NCBI GenBank assembly: GCA_024958655.1
Contig: JANWUR010000026.1
Coordinates: 1 to 53,056 of the forward strand
Reading direction: 5' to 3'
Source: Cyanobium sp. FGCU6
Lineage (GTDB): Bacteria > Cyanobacteriota > Cyanobacteriia > PCC-6307 > Cyanobiaceae
Length of the DNA stretch: 53,056 bases
Shown here: piece by piece, positions 26,253 to 34,541 of the stretch
Layout: each line of letters opens with the position of its first letter
Numbering within the stretch: the stretch's first letter is position 1
Made by a program: the position numbers and the translations under genes
The notes under the pieces: model-generated
Database searches by the model: none
Told to the model about the DNA's origin: nothing
The model's input: the letters and a program-made list of their open reading frames with translations, nothing else

Positions 26253-26266
26253 GTAACCCGGGTTAC
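26253..26266. promoter_or_regulatory. Perfect palindrome in the rrf2-sbpA1 interval
   Basis: GTAACCCGGGTTAC is a perfect 14-bp palindrome centred in the 146-base divergent region between the Rrf2 gene (start 26174) and sbpA1 (start 26321). Rrf2 dimers bind symmetric sites, so autoregulation plus control of sbpA1-sbpA2 is plausible. Confidence 0.5.
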
Positions 26267-26320
26267 GTCGGCCCGGTCGGCAGGCTGCGTACGTTGATTT
26301 AGTTCCCCAATCGGACAACC

Positions 26321-27382
26321 GTGGTTTACACCCCCTCCTGGCTGGGTCGCCGGGCCGGCGTCGGCCTGGCCCTGGCGGGTCTGGCCGCCCCGATCGCCGT
26401 GGTCGGCACCCAGGCGCTTCTGCAGTCGAGTGCGCAGGCCCAGCAGCCTGGCAAGAAGCAGACGATCCTGCTGGTGAGCTACGCCGTCACCAAGGCGTCC
26501 TACGACAAGATCATTCCCCTGTTCGTGGCCGACTACAAGAAGAAGACCGGCCAGGATGTGGAGGTCAAGACCAGCTACGGCGGCTCCGGCAGCCAGACCC
26601 GCGCCGTGATCGACGGCCTCGAGGCGGACGTGGTGGGCCTGGCGATGACCGCCGACGTGCTCAAGATCCAGGAGAAGGGTCTGATCAACCCGGGCTGGGA
26701 GAAGGAGCTGCCCAACAACTCGATCGCCACCAACTCCACCGTGGTGGCCTTCATCCGCCCCGGCAATCCCAGGAAGATCAACGGCTGGCGTGATCTCGAC
26801 AACAAGAACGTCGAGTCGGTGCTGGCCAATCCCAAGACCTCCGGCGGCGCCCGCTGGAACTTCCTCGCCCTCTGGGGAGCGATCACCCGCGGAGGCGGCA
26901 CCGAGGCCCAGGCCAGGAGCTTCATCACCGGCGTGTACAAGAACGCCGAGGTGCTGCCGAAGGACGCTCGCGAAGCCACCGACACGTTCGTGAAGCGCAA
27001 GCAGGGCGACGTGCTGCTGAACTGGGAGAGCGAGGCGATCCTGGCCAGGCGCAACGGCGAGTGGACCACCCCGGTGAAGACGTTCAGCCCCAACGTGCTC
27101 ACCGAGCAGCCGATCGCCATCGTCGACAGGAACGTGGATAAGAAGGGCACCCGCAAGGCGGCCACCGCCTTCGCCAAGTTCCTGTTCACCGCCCCCGCCC
27201 AGAAGGCCTTCGCCGACAACGGCATCCGACCGGTCACCCCGGAAGGCAAGGCCCACGCCGGCGGTCGCTTCCCCACGGTTCAGTTCTTCCGGGTGGGCGA
27301 CTTCGGTGGTTGGGCTGCCGTCGACAAGAAGTTCTTCGGCAAGGGCGCCGTATGGGATCAGATCTTCGCCGCGACCAAGTGA
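26321..27382 (+). CDS. sbpA: Periplasmic sulfate-binding protein, copy 1
   Basis: SbpA captures sulfate in the periplasm and delivers it to CysTW. The 353-residue protein has a signal peptide (cleavage near AQAQQ at about 40) and the family motifs LLVSYAVTKASYDKIIP, TSYGGSGSQTRAVIDGL, NPKTSGGARWNFLALWG and GDVLLNWESEA. The mature part has a single methionine and no cysteine, typical of proteins made during sulfur starvation. It starts with GTG (26321), with a second sbpA directly downstream after a terminator-like hairpin. Confidence 0.95.
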   Translation: MVYTPSWLGRRAGVGLALAGLAAPIAVVGTQALLQSSAQAQQPGKKQTILLVSYAVTKASYDKIIPLFVADYKKKTGQDVEVKTSYGGSGSQTRAVIDGLEADVVGLAMTADVLKIQEKGLINPGWEKELPNNSIATNSTVVAFIRPGNPRKINGWRDLDNKNVESVLANPKTSGGARWNFLALWGAITRGGGTEAQARSFITGVYKNAEVLPKDAREATDTFVKRKQGDVLLNWESEAILARRNGEWTTPVKTFSPNVLTEQPIAIVDRNVDKKGTRKAATAFAKFLFTAPAQKAFADNGIRPVTPEGKAHAGGRFPTVQFFRVGDFGGWAAVDKKFFGKGAVWDQIFAATK

Positions 27383-27422
27383 TGCGAGAGCGCCGCTGGG
27401 CGCATCTTCCCAGCTTCCCCCC

Positions 27423-27453
27423 AGCCCCGGTCGCCCTGGCGATCGGGGCTTTC
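27423..27453 (+). terminator. Hairpin after sbpA1
   Basis: AGCCCCGGTCGCC (27423-27435) and GGCGATCGGGGCT (27438-27450) form a long, nearly perfect stem with a two-base loop, followed by TTCCC. It lies 41 bases after the sbpA1 stop and could end or attenuate transcription before sbpA2, or stabilise the sbpA1 message. Confidence 0.55.
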
Positions 27454-27533
27454 CCGTGGCGGCTGCAGCAGTAAAGGCGAGTTCCCCGCCGAGGAAGCGT
27501 GTAAACTCAATCCACGTTTCCCATCGCTTTACC

Positions 27534-28607
27534 GTGGTTTCTTTCTTCCCTGCTCGCCCCGCCTTCGGCGCGCTGCCGCGCCGCCGGGCCCTGCTCGCCC
27601 TGGCCCTGGTGGGCAGCGCCAGCCTGCTGGGGGGCTGCGGCGGTGGCTCCACCACCACCGGCGAGGGGGCGGCGGGCAAGGAACTGTTGCTGGTGAGCTA
27701 TGCCGTCACCAAGAGCGCCTACGACCGGATCCTGCCGAAGTTCCAGGCCGAATGGAAAGCCAAGACGGGCGAGACCCTCAACATCCGCACCAGCTACGGC
27801 GGCTCCGGCAGCCAGACCCGGGCGATCATCGACGGACTCGAGGCCGATGTGGCCACCCTTGCCCTGGCCGGTGATGTGGACAAGCTGCAGAAGGCCGGCC
27901 TGATCGAACCCGGCTGGGAGAAGGAATTCCCCAACGATTCGATCATCACCAACTCCGTGGTGGCCTTCCTCACCCGCGACGGCAACCCCAAGGGGGTGAA
28001 GAGCTGGAAGGATCTCGCCCGCCCCGATGTGACGGTGATCACCGCCAACCCCAAGACCTCCGGCGGCGCCCGCTGGAACTTCCTGGGGCTGTGGGGCTCG
28101 GTGACCCAGACCGGCGGCACGGAGCAGCAGGCCAGGGAGTTCGTGACGGCCGTATACCGCAACGTGGAAAACCTGCCCAAGGATGCCCGTGAAGCCACCG
28201 ACACCTTCCTCAAGCGGGCTCAGGGTGATGTGCTGCTGAACTACGAGAACGAGGCGATCCTGGCGAAGACGATGGGCGAGCTGAAAGCCCCCTTCCTCGT
28301 TCCCGAGGTGAACGTGCGCATCGAGGGCCCCGTGGCGGTGGTGGACAGGAACGTGGACAGGAAGGGCACCCGCAAGGCCGCCGAGGCCCTCGCCGCCTAC
28401 CTGAGCAGCGAGCCGGCCCAGGAAATCTTCGCCGAGGAGGGCTTCCGCCCGGTGAATGCCGGGGTGTGGGCCCGGGTGAAGGATCGCTTCGCCACCGTGA
28501 AGACCCTCTTCAGCGCGGCGGATTTCGGCGGTTGGAGCAAAATCGACACAACCTTCTTCGGCAAGAGCGGCGGTCTCTGGGACGAACTGTTCCGCACGAG
28601 CCGCTGA
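27534..28607 (+). CDS. sbpA: Sulfate-binding protein, copy 2, predicted lipoprotein
   Basis: The 357-residue protein shares all SbpA motifs with copy 1 (LLVSYAVTKSAYDRILP, TSYGGSGSQTRAIIDGL, NPKTSGGARWNFLGLWG). Its N-terminus is a lipoprotein signal with the lipobox LLGGC near residue 35, so it should be membrane-anchored while copy 1 is free. Apart from the initiator it has one methionine, and its only cysteine is the lipidated one. The GTG at 27534 is chosen because the longer open frame from 27306 starts inside sbpA1. The two proteins may differ in affinity or in sulfate versus thiosulfate use. Confidence 0.93.
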   Translation: MVSFFPARPAFGALPRRRALLALALVGSASLLGGCGGGSTTTGEGAAGKELLLVSYAVTKSAYDRILPKFQAEWKAKTGETLNIRTSYGGSGSQTRAIIDGLEADVATLALAGDVDKLQKAGLIEPGWEKEFPNDSIITNSVVAFLTRDGNPKGVKSWKDLARPDVTVITANPKTSGGARWNFLGLWGSVTQTGGTEQQAREFVTAVYRNVENLPKDAREATDTFLKRAQGDVLLNYENEAILAKTMGELKAPFLVPEVNVRIEGPVAVVDRNVDRKGTRKAAEALAAYLSSEPAQEIFAEEGFRPVNAGVWARVKDRFATVKTLFSAADFGGWSKIDTTFFGKSGGLWDELFRTSR

Positions 28608-28621
28608 TCCGGTCTGCCCCC

Positions 28622-29422
28622 ATGTGCGAACTGCTGGCCCTGAGCGCCAACACCCCCACCGACATGCGCTTTTCGTTCCACGGCCTGCGCCGGCGGGGCG
28701 GAGCCACCGGCGACCACGGGGATGGCTGGGGCCTGGCCAGCTTCGACCCCGATGGCGACGGGGTGGACCTCTACCGGGAGGACGCCCCCGCCGCCTTCTC
28801 GCCGATCGCGGCCCAGGTGGAGTCGCTGGATCTGCGGGCCCACTGCTCGATCGCCCACATCCGCAAGGCCACCCGCGGCATCGTGGCGCTGGAGAACTGC
28901 CATCCGTTCCATCGGCGCTGGGGCGGGCGCGAATGGGTGTTCGCCCACAACGGGCACCTCGAAGGGGAGATCCCCCTGGAGGGCCGCTTCCGACCCGAAG
29001 GCACCACCGACAGCGAAGCGGCCTTCTGCTGGATCCTCGAGGGCCTGGAGCGCGACGGCGTCGATCCCTCGGATCGCCGGGCCCTGTTCCAGGCCCTGGT
29101 GCGCGCCTCGGAGCAGCTGGCCCGGCAGGGCATCTTCAACTGCCTGATCGCCGAGGGCCGCTGGCTGTTCGCCTACGCCGGCACCCGCCTGCACTGCCTC
29201 ACCCGCAGGGCTCCGTTCGCCCAGGCCACCCTGGCGGACGCCGACCTCAGCGTGGATTTCGCTGAGCTGGCCGGCCACGACGACGTGGTGACCCTGATCA
29301 GCACCGAACCGCTCACCTGCGATGAGGTGTGGCAGCCCCTGGCCGTGGGCGAGGCGGTTCTCTACGACCATGGCGAACGGGTGGAGCATGCCCTGCCGGA
29401 GCGGGAGGCGGTGCAGGCGTAG
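28622..29422 (+). CDS. Class II glutamine amidotransferase (YafJ/EgtC-like)
   Basis: The 266-residue protein begins MCELLALSANTP, with C2 as the N-terminal nucleophile, and has GDGWGLASF, AHIRKATRG, NCHPFHR, FAHNGHLEG and TDSEAAF, all hallmarks of class II (Ntn) glutaminase domains. Stand-alone members include EgtC, a gamma-glutamyl hydrolase in ergothioneine synthesis, and YafJ of unknown function. No egtB or egtD is in the window. It starts 14 bases after sbpA2 and appears to be in the same operon. Confidence 0.88.
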   Translation: MCELLALSANTPTDMRFSFHGLRRRGGATGDHGDGWGLASFDPDGDGVDLYREDAPAAFSPIAAQVESLDLRAHCSIAHIRKATRGIVALENCHPFHRRWGGREWVFAHNGHLEGEIPLEGRFRPEGTTDSEAAFCWILEGLERDGVDPSDRRALFQALVRASEQLARQGIFNCLIAEGRWLFAYAGTRLHCLTRRAPFAQATLADADLSVDFAELAGHDDVVTLISTEPLTCDEVWQPLAVGEAVLYDHGERVEHALPEREAVQA

Positions 29423-29533
29423 CCCCGCCAGCAGATCGGCGGAGGCCTGAGGCCCTTTACAACCATTTGTCACTCGGACTACCGGGGATTGCCCCTGGCG
29501 CCGCCAGGATTCGCCCACCTGCAGCTGTTTGCC

Positions 29534-30010
29534 ATGTCCAGCAGCGCCATCTCCCCCCGTGAACTGGCGACCCTGCCCGCCGCCCGCCTGCCCGAGGAAG
29601 CTCGCGGCGGCCCGGCCCTGATCCTCGATCTGCGCAGCCGCCGCCATCAGCGTCGCGGCTGCATCCCCGGCAGCCATTCGCTGCCCTCCGGTCTGCTGGT
29701 CAGCGGTGAGGCCCCCGAGGGCGATCTGATCCTGGTGGCCGACAGCAGCGCCCAGGCCACCTCCGCCGCGGAGGCCCTGCGCGAGGCGGGCTACCACCGG
29801 CGGCTTCGCCACCTCGACGGCGGCGTCCCCGCCTGGGAGGCGGCCGGACTGCCGTTGATCCGGCCGGAACCGGTCGGTCGTGCCCTGATCGAGATGGTGT
29901 GCGGCGGCCTGCTGATGGCCGCTGCGGCCTTCACCCAGTCGCTGGGGTTGCTGGCCCTCGGCCTGGTGCTGCTCTTCGGACCCTGGGTCCAGGCCCGGGC
30001 GCGGGCCTGA
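29534..30010 (+). CDS. Rhodanese-like domain with membrane anchor, catalytic Cys absent
   Basis: The 158-residue protein has a rhodanese-like fold (ISPRELATLPAARL, LILDLRSRRHQRRGCIPGSHSLP, LRHLDGGVPAWEAAGLPL) followed by two hydrophobic segments at the C-terminus (MVCGGLLMAAAAFTQSLG and LALGLVLLFGPWVQA). The loop that normally holds the catalytic cysteine reads VADSSAQATSAAE and has none, so it cannot form a persulfide there. ATG 29534 is preferred to the ATG at 29489. It is immediately upstream of metX2 (11-base gap). Confidence 0.8.
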   Translation: MSSSAISPRELATLPAARLPEEARGGPALILDLRSRRHQRRGCIPGSHSLPSGLLVSGEAPEGDLILVADSSAQATSAAEALREAGYHRRLRHLDGGVPAWEAAGLPLIRPEPVGRALIEMVCGGLLMAAAAFTQSLGLLALGLVLLFGPWVQARARA

Positions 30011-30021
30011 TCAGCACCGCC

Positions 30022-31086
30022 ATGACGATGCTGATGCCTCCCCCGGTCCGCACCGATGCAGGGCGCCGCACGCTGCTGCTGCAGGGCGGGCGTCCGCTGC
30101 TGCTGGAGTCCGGGCGCAGCCTCGGTCCGATCAAGCTGGCCTATGAGAGCTGGGGCCGGCCCGCTGCCGACCATGCCAACGCCGTGCTGCTGTTGCATGG
30201 CTTCAGCGGCGACAGCCATGCCGCCGGTCCCGGGGGCTGGTGGGAGGGTCTGATCGGGCCGGGCCGCGCCATCGATACCGACCGCTACCACGTGATCTGT
30301 CCGAACGTGCTGGGGGGCTGCAGCGGCAGCACCGGTCCGGCCAGTGCGGCGCCGGACGGCCGCCCGTGGGGGAGCCGCTTCCCGGAGCTCACGATCCGCG
30401 ATCTGGTGGCCGCCGAAGCGGTCCTGGCCGATGCGCTCGGGGTACGGCGCTGGCATGCCGTGATCGGCGGATCGATGGGCGGCATGCGGGCCCTGGAGTG
30501 GGCCGTGAGCCAGCCGGAGCGGGTGGCCCGGCTGGTGGTGCTGGCCGCTCCCGCCCGCTGCACGGCCGAGAACATCGCCTACCACCTCTGCCAGATGCGG
30601 GCGATCGAGGCCGATCCCCGCTTCCGTGGTGGGGATTACTACGACGACCCGGCGGCGGGGCCGCGCCAGGGGCTGGCGCTGGCCCGTTCGATCGCCCGGC
30701 TCACCTATGGCTGCGAGCGGGAGCTGGAGCAGCGCTTCGCCCAGGCGGCCGAGCCTGCCGTGGCGGCCTTCCTCGATGCCGAGGCCGGCGAGCTGGTGGA
30801 GCGTTTCGATCCGAACAGCTACCGGGTGCTGACCCGGGCCATGAGCGGCCACGATCTGGGCCGGGGACGGGGGGGCGTGAGGGAGGCCCTGGGGCGGATC
30901 ACCGCCCGCACCCGGGTGGTGGCCGTGAGCTCGGATCGCCTCTTTCCGCCCCATCGCCAGCTCGAGCTGGCGCGGGGGATCGGCAGCGGCGTCACCTGGT
31001 CGACGATCGAGACCGACCTCGGCCATGACGGCTTCCTGCTGGAACAACGCCAGCTCGATCCGATCCTGCGTCAGTCGCTCGGTTGA
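30022..31086 (+). CDS. metX: Homoserine O-acetyltransferase-like protein, copy 2
   Basis: The 354-residue alpha/beta hydrolase has VLLLHGFSGDSHA, NVLGGCSGSTGPAS, the canonical nucleophile S151 in GGSMGGMRALEW, SSDRLFPP with the catalytic acid and GHDGFLLE with the histidine. It is shorter than copy 1 and has no metY beside it. It could make O-acetylhomoserine under sulfur stress or act on another hydroxyl substrate. The start could be 30022 or 30034. Confidence 0.88.
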   Translation: MTMLMPPPVRTDAGRRTLLLQGGRPLLLESGRSLGPIKLAYESWGRPAADHANAVLLLHGFSGDSHAAGPGGWWEGLIGPGRAIDTDRYHVICPNVLGGCSGSTGPASAAPDGRPWGSRFPELTIRDLVAAEAVLADALGVRRWHAVIGGSMGGMRALEWAVSQPERVARLVVLAAPARCTAENIAYHLCQMRAIEADPRFRGGDYYDDPAAGPRQGLALARSIARLTYGCERELEQRFAQAAEPAVAAFLDAEAGELVERFDPNSYRVLTRAMSGHDLGRGRGGVREALGRITARTRVVAVSSDRLFPPHRQLELARGIGSGVTWSTIETDLGHDGFLLEQRQLDPILRQSLG

Positions 31087-31141
31087 CGCCACGCCCCACC
31101 CCCTCGCGCCCCGTACCCTGACGTCCTCTCTTCCTGCGCGC

Positions 31142-32482
31142 GTGACCACGGAGCGCCCGCCTGGTTCGATCACGCTGCGCGAGGCAGCCCGCTTCTGGGC
31201 CCGACTGGGCTGGGTGAGCTTCGGCGGTCCGGCCGGCCAGATCGCTCTGCTGCACAGCGAACTGGTGCAGCGGCGCCGCTGGCTTTCGGAGCGGCGCTTC
31301 CTCCATGCCCTCAACTACTGCATGGTCCTGCCCGGACCGGAGGCCACCCAGCTGGCCAGCTACCTGGGCTGGCTGATGCACGGGGTGCCGGGCGGCCTGG
31401 TGGCCGGGGGCCTGTTCCTGCTCCCCTCGGTGCTGGTGCTGCTGAGCCTGGCCAGCATCTACGCCCTCTGGGGTCAGCTGCCCGTGCTCACGGCCCTGTT
31501 CTGGGCCCTCAAGCCCGCCGTGCTGGCGATCGTGCTGCAGGCGGCCTGGCGCCTGGGCCGGCGCACCCTGCACACCCCCCTGCTGGTGGCCATCGCCCTG
31601 GCGGCCCTGCTCGGGCTCGCCCTGCTCCAGCTCCCCTACCCGCTGCTGCTGGCCGGCGCCGCCCTGCTCGGAGCCCTGGCGGCCCGGTTCCGCCCCCACT
31701 GGATCCGGGCGGCCGGGGCCCATGGAGCGAAGGCTGCGGCGATCGCCGCTCCCCAGTCCCCCGCCCTGCACGACGACCTGACCCCTGCCCCTCCCCATGC
31801 CCGCTTCTCGCGCCGCGGGCTGGCCCTCGCCCTGCTGGCCGGCGGGCTGGCCCTGGGGCTGCCCCTGGCGGCGCTGGCGCTGGCGGATGGCTGGCACGGG
31901 CTGCTGGCCACGATGGCCCGCTTCTTCACGCGGGTGGCCCTGCTCAGCTTCGGTGGCGCCTACGCGGTGCTGCCCTATGTGGCCCGCTGGGCGGTGGAGG
32001 AGTTCGGCTGGCTGAGTGCCGCCCAGATGGTGGATGGTCTCGCCCTCGGCGAGACCACCCCGGGGCCGCTGATCATGGTGGTGGCCTTCGTGGGCTTCAT
32101 GGGCGGCTGGCATGAGGCCGGCGACCTGGTGCGGGCGCTGACCGCCGGGCTGGTGGTGGTGTGGTTCACCTTCCTGCCCTCCTTCGTGTTCATCCTGGCG
32201 GGGGCGCCGCTGGTGGAGGCCAGCCGGGAAGACCTGCGGCTCGACGGACCGCTGACGGCCATCACCGCGGTGGTGGTGGGTGTGATCGTGAGCCTGGCCC
32301 TGTTCTTCGCCGGCCCCGTTCTGCTGCCCCAGGGACAGATCGACCCCGGTGCCCTCGCCCTGCTGCTGGCTGCCCTGGTCCTGCTGCTGGGCCGGGGCTG
32401 GAGCGTGCTGCAGCTGATCGGGGCCGCGGCCCTGGTGGGGGTGCTGCGGGCGGGCCTGCTGGCGGCCGGGCTTCTTCCGTAG
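31142..32482 (+). CDS. ChrA-family (chromate/sulfate-type) transporter, SrpC-like
   Basis: The 446-residue membrane protein is a two-domain CHR protein. Each half starts with the family motif: FGGPAGQIALLHSELVQRRRWLSERRF and SFGGAYAVLPYVARWAVEEFGWL, with LPGPEATQLASYLGW and LGETTPGPLIMVVAFVGF. ChrA proteins export chromate, and the homologue SrpC in Synechococcus PCC 7942 is induced by sulfur deprivation. The GTG at 31142 gives a proper N-terminus. It follows metX2 by 55 bases in the same direction. Confidence 0.9.
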   Translation: MTTERPPGSITLREAARFWARLGWVSFGGPAGQIALLHSELVQRRRWLSERRFLHALNYCMVLPGPEATQLASYLGWLMHGVPGGLVAGGLFLLPSVLVLLSLASIYALWGQLPVLTALFWALKPAVLAIVLQAAWRLGRRTLHTPLLVAIALAALLGLALLQLPYPLLLAGAALLGALAARFRPHWIRAAGAHGAKAAAIAAPQSPALHDDLTPAPPHARFSRRGLALALLAGGLALGLPLAALALADGWHGLLATMARFFTRVALLSFGGAYAVLPYVARWAVEEFGWLSAAQMVDGLALGETTPGPLIMVVAFVGFMGGWHEAGDLVRALTAGLVVVWFTFLPSFVFILAGAPLVEASREDLRLDGPLTAITAVVVGVIVSLALFFAGPVLLPQGQIDPGALALLLAALVLLLGRGWSVLQLIGAAALVGVLRAGLLAAGLLP

Positions 32483-32491
32483 CGCCTTCTT

Positions 32492-33700
32492 TCAGTAGGT
32501 CCAGTTCTGGCGGGTGCGCAGGCTGAAACTGCCGTCGAACACATTGACGCGGCTGGGGATCAGCCGGCGGTCGTGCAGCACCTGCACCTGGTGCTGCAGG
32601 CTGCGCAGCGTGGGTTCGTCGATCGGCAGGATCGCCCGCTCCAGCACCCGCTGGCGCAGGGCCTCCATGGTCTCCGGATCGATTCCGTCCTCGTCGTCGC
32701 CACCGGTGGCGAGGCTCTCGGCCCGCTCGAGCTGGCGCACGTTGTAGGCCACCCCCGCCTCGTTCACCTCCTCGAGAATCGCCTTCAGCACCCGCGGGTT
32801 GTCGCGCACCAGTTCCGGTGTGGCGTAGTAGAGGGTGGGAACCTCCTGGCCGGCGGCATCGCCGAGGATGCCGTTGAGATCGGCGATCGAGCGGCCGGGG
32901 TAGCGCCGCCGGAAGCCGGTGGGGGCGTAGGGCATCCAGACCACCCATGCATCCAGCTCCCCCCGCTCGAACAGCGGCAGGGCTTCGCTCTGGGGCAGCA
33001 GCACCGGCTCCACGTCGTCGTAATCGAGCCCAACGATCTGCAGGGCGCGGATCAGCACGTAGTGGGCACTGGAGCCTTCGTCGAAGGCCACGCGACGGCC
33101 TCTGAGATCGGGGAGGCTGCGGATCGGCGATCCCTCGGGCACCAGGATCGCCTCGCCCTGGAGATCGGGATACTTCTCGCGCGCCACCCGCACGAACAGA
33201 TGCCCGGCCGCCTGGGAGAACAGGCTGGCGGTGCCACCGCCGCCGCAGAAATCGATCCGACCGCTGGCCAGGTCGGACAGCAGGGAGGAGGCGGATGGGT
33301 AGGGAAACCAGCTCACCGAAAGGCCCAGGGGGCCGAAGCGCTGCTCGAGCAACCGCTGCTCGCGCAGCTGCTCGAGAAAGGTCATGCCTTCGGGGTAGCC
33401 GATACGCAGCTGGCGCAGGGCTCGGGCCTCCTGGGCGAGGGAGGCGTCGCCGGCCCGGTCCGCCCGGCGGTTGAGCACGCGATCGAGCAGGGACAAGAGC
33501 AGCAGTCCTCCGAACAGAACGAGGGCGATCTCGAGAAGACCGGCAGTGGTGCCCGGCGGATAGGCCAGCTGGCGTTGGGGGGCTGGCGCCGGGGAGACGG
33601 TCTGGCCCCGGATCGGCAGGGACAGGGCCACCAGCAGGGAGCCGATGGCGATGGCAACGAATCCGGAGCGGCCGGTGCGGCGGAAGGGAAAACGGGCCAT
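32492..33700 (-). CDS. Orphan SsuA/TauA/NitT-like substrate-binding protein
   Basis: The 402-residue protein has two hydrophobic segments near the N-terminus (FVAIAIGSLLVALSLPI and LLEIALVLFGGLLLLSLLD), then a periplasmic-binding domain with RIGYPEGMTFLEQL, LASGRIDFCGGGGTASLF, RVAREKYPDLQGEAILVPEGSPI and PTLYYATPELVRDNP. This resembles binding proteins for sulfonates, nitrate or taurine. No permease or ATPase gene is beside it. The two-helix anchor is unusual. It converges on the ChrA gene with a 9-base gap. Confidence 0.82.
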   Translation of the reverse strand: MARFPFRRTGRSGFVAIAIGSLLVALSLPIRGQTVSPAPAPQRQLAYPPGTTAGLLEIALVLFGGLLLLSLLDRVLNRRADRAGDASLAQEARALRQLRIGYPEGMTFLEQLREQRLLEQRFGPLGLSVSWFPYPSASSLLSDLASGRIDFCGGGGTASLFSQAAGHLFVRVAREKYPDLQGEAILVPEGSPIRSLPDLRGRRVAFDEGSSAHYVLIRALQIVGLDYDDVEPVLLPQSEALPLFERGELDAWVVWMPYAPTGFRRRYPGRSIADLNGILGDAAGQEVPTLYYATPELVRDNPRVLKAILEEVNEAGVAYNVRQLERAESLATGGDDEDGIDPETMEALRQRVLERAILPIDEPTLRSLQHQVQVLHDRRLIPSRVNVFDGSFSLRTRQNWTY

Positions 33701-33860
33701 CGCGACGGCCTGGCCCAGGGAGCTCCCGGGAGATTCACTGCAGGAGCTTAAGCAGAAACCAGGCGGCGTCCCCGCCGGCGATTGTCATCTCAACCACCTC
33801 GCCATGGTGGCGCCGATCCGTAGTTTGCGGCCCCTGGGAGCTGCTGGGTCTGGGTCGGGG

Positions 33861-34538
33861 ATGGAGTGGCTCTGGACAACCCTGCAGATCGCGTTCGGCG
33901 CAGGGCTGGCCACCACGTTCGACGACACGATCTACCTCACAGGCTTCTTCAGTGAGGTGGATCGCAGCTTCCGGCCCCGGCATGTGGTGGTGGGGGAGCT
34001 GCTGGGGTTCACCCTGCTGTTGTGCATCAGCCTGCTGGGGTTTGCCCTGGGGCTCGCGATTCCGCGGCGGGCGATCGGCCTGCTGGGCGTGCTGCCGATC
34101 CTGATCGGACTCTCGAGCCTGATTGCGCTGTGGCGCGGTCGCCAGGACACCAGTGCGCTGCAGCCCACCATGCACCCGGTCGCTGATTCCCCCAGGGGAT
34201 TCGTCTCGCGCCGGCCTTCCCTCATCGATGTCCTGCGGGATCGACGCACCTACTCCGTCAGCCTGGTGACGGTGTCCAACGGCAGCAACAACCTCACCAT
34301 CTACATCCCCCTGTTCGCCAGCCTCACCCTGGGCAAGATCGCCGTGCTGATTCCGGTGTTCTACGGCTTCATCGCCCTCTGGCTGTTTCTCTCCTTCCAT
34401 CTCACCCGCTTCCCCGCCATCGCGGTGGTGTTGCACCGCTATGCCCGCCGCGTGTTCCCCTTCATCCTGATGTGGCTCGGTGTGCGCATCCTCCACGACA
34501 CCGGGGCCATCGCTCTGCTCTGGCCCTTCTCCGGCTGA
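33861..34538 (+). CDS. Cad-family (CadD-like) membrane transporter, copy 2
   Basis: The 225-residue protein has the same architecture as the copy at 4207: LATTFDDTIYLTGFFSE near the N-terminus, then VSNGSNNLTIYIPLFASL and about six hydrophobic segments. In the first motif the usual N-x-D-D is FDD, and in the second NGSDN is NGSNN, so the substrate site may differ. The ATG at 33861 (MEWLWTTLQIAFG) is chosen over 33804 because the extra residues are not conserved-looking. It is divergent from the SsuA-like gene. Confidence 0.8.
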   Translation: MEWLWTTLQIAFGAGLATTFDDTIYLTGFFSEVDRSFRPRHVVVGELLGFTLLLCISLLGFALGLAIPRRAIGLLGVLPILIGLSSLIALWRGRQDTSALQPTMHPVADSPRGFVSRRPSLIDVLRDRRTYSVSLVTVSNGSNNLTIYIPLFASLTLGKIAVLIPVFYGFIALWLFLSFHLTRFPAIAVVLHRYARRVFPFILMWLGVRILHDTGAIALLWPFSG

Positions 34539-34541
34539 CCC

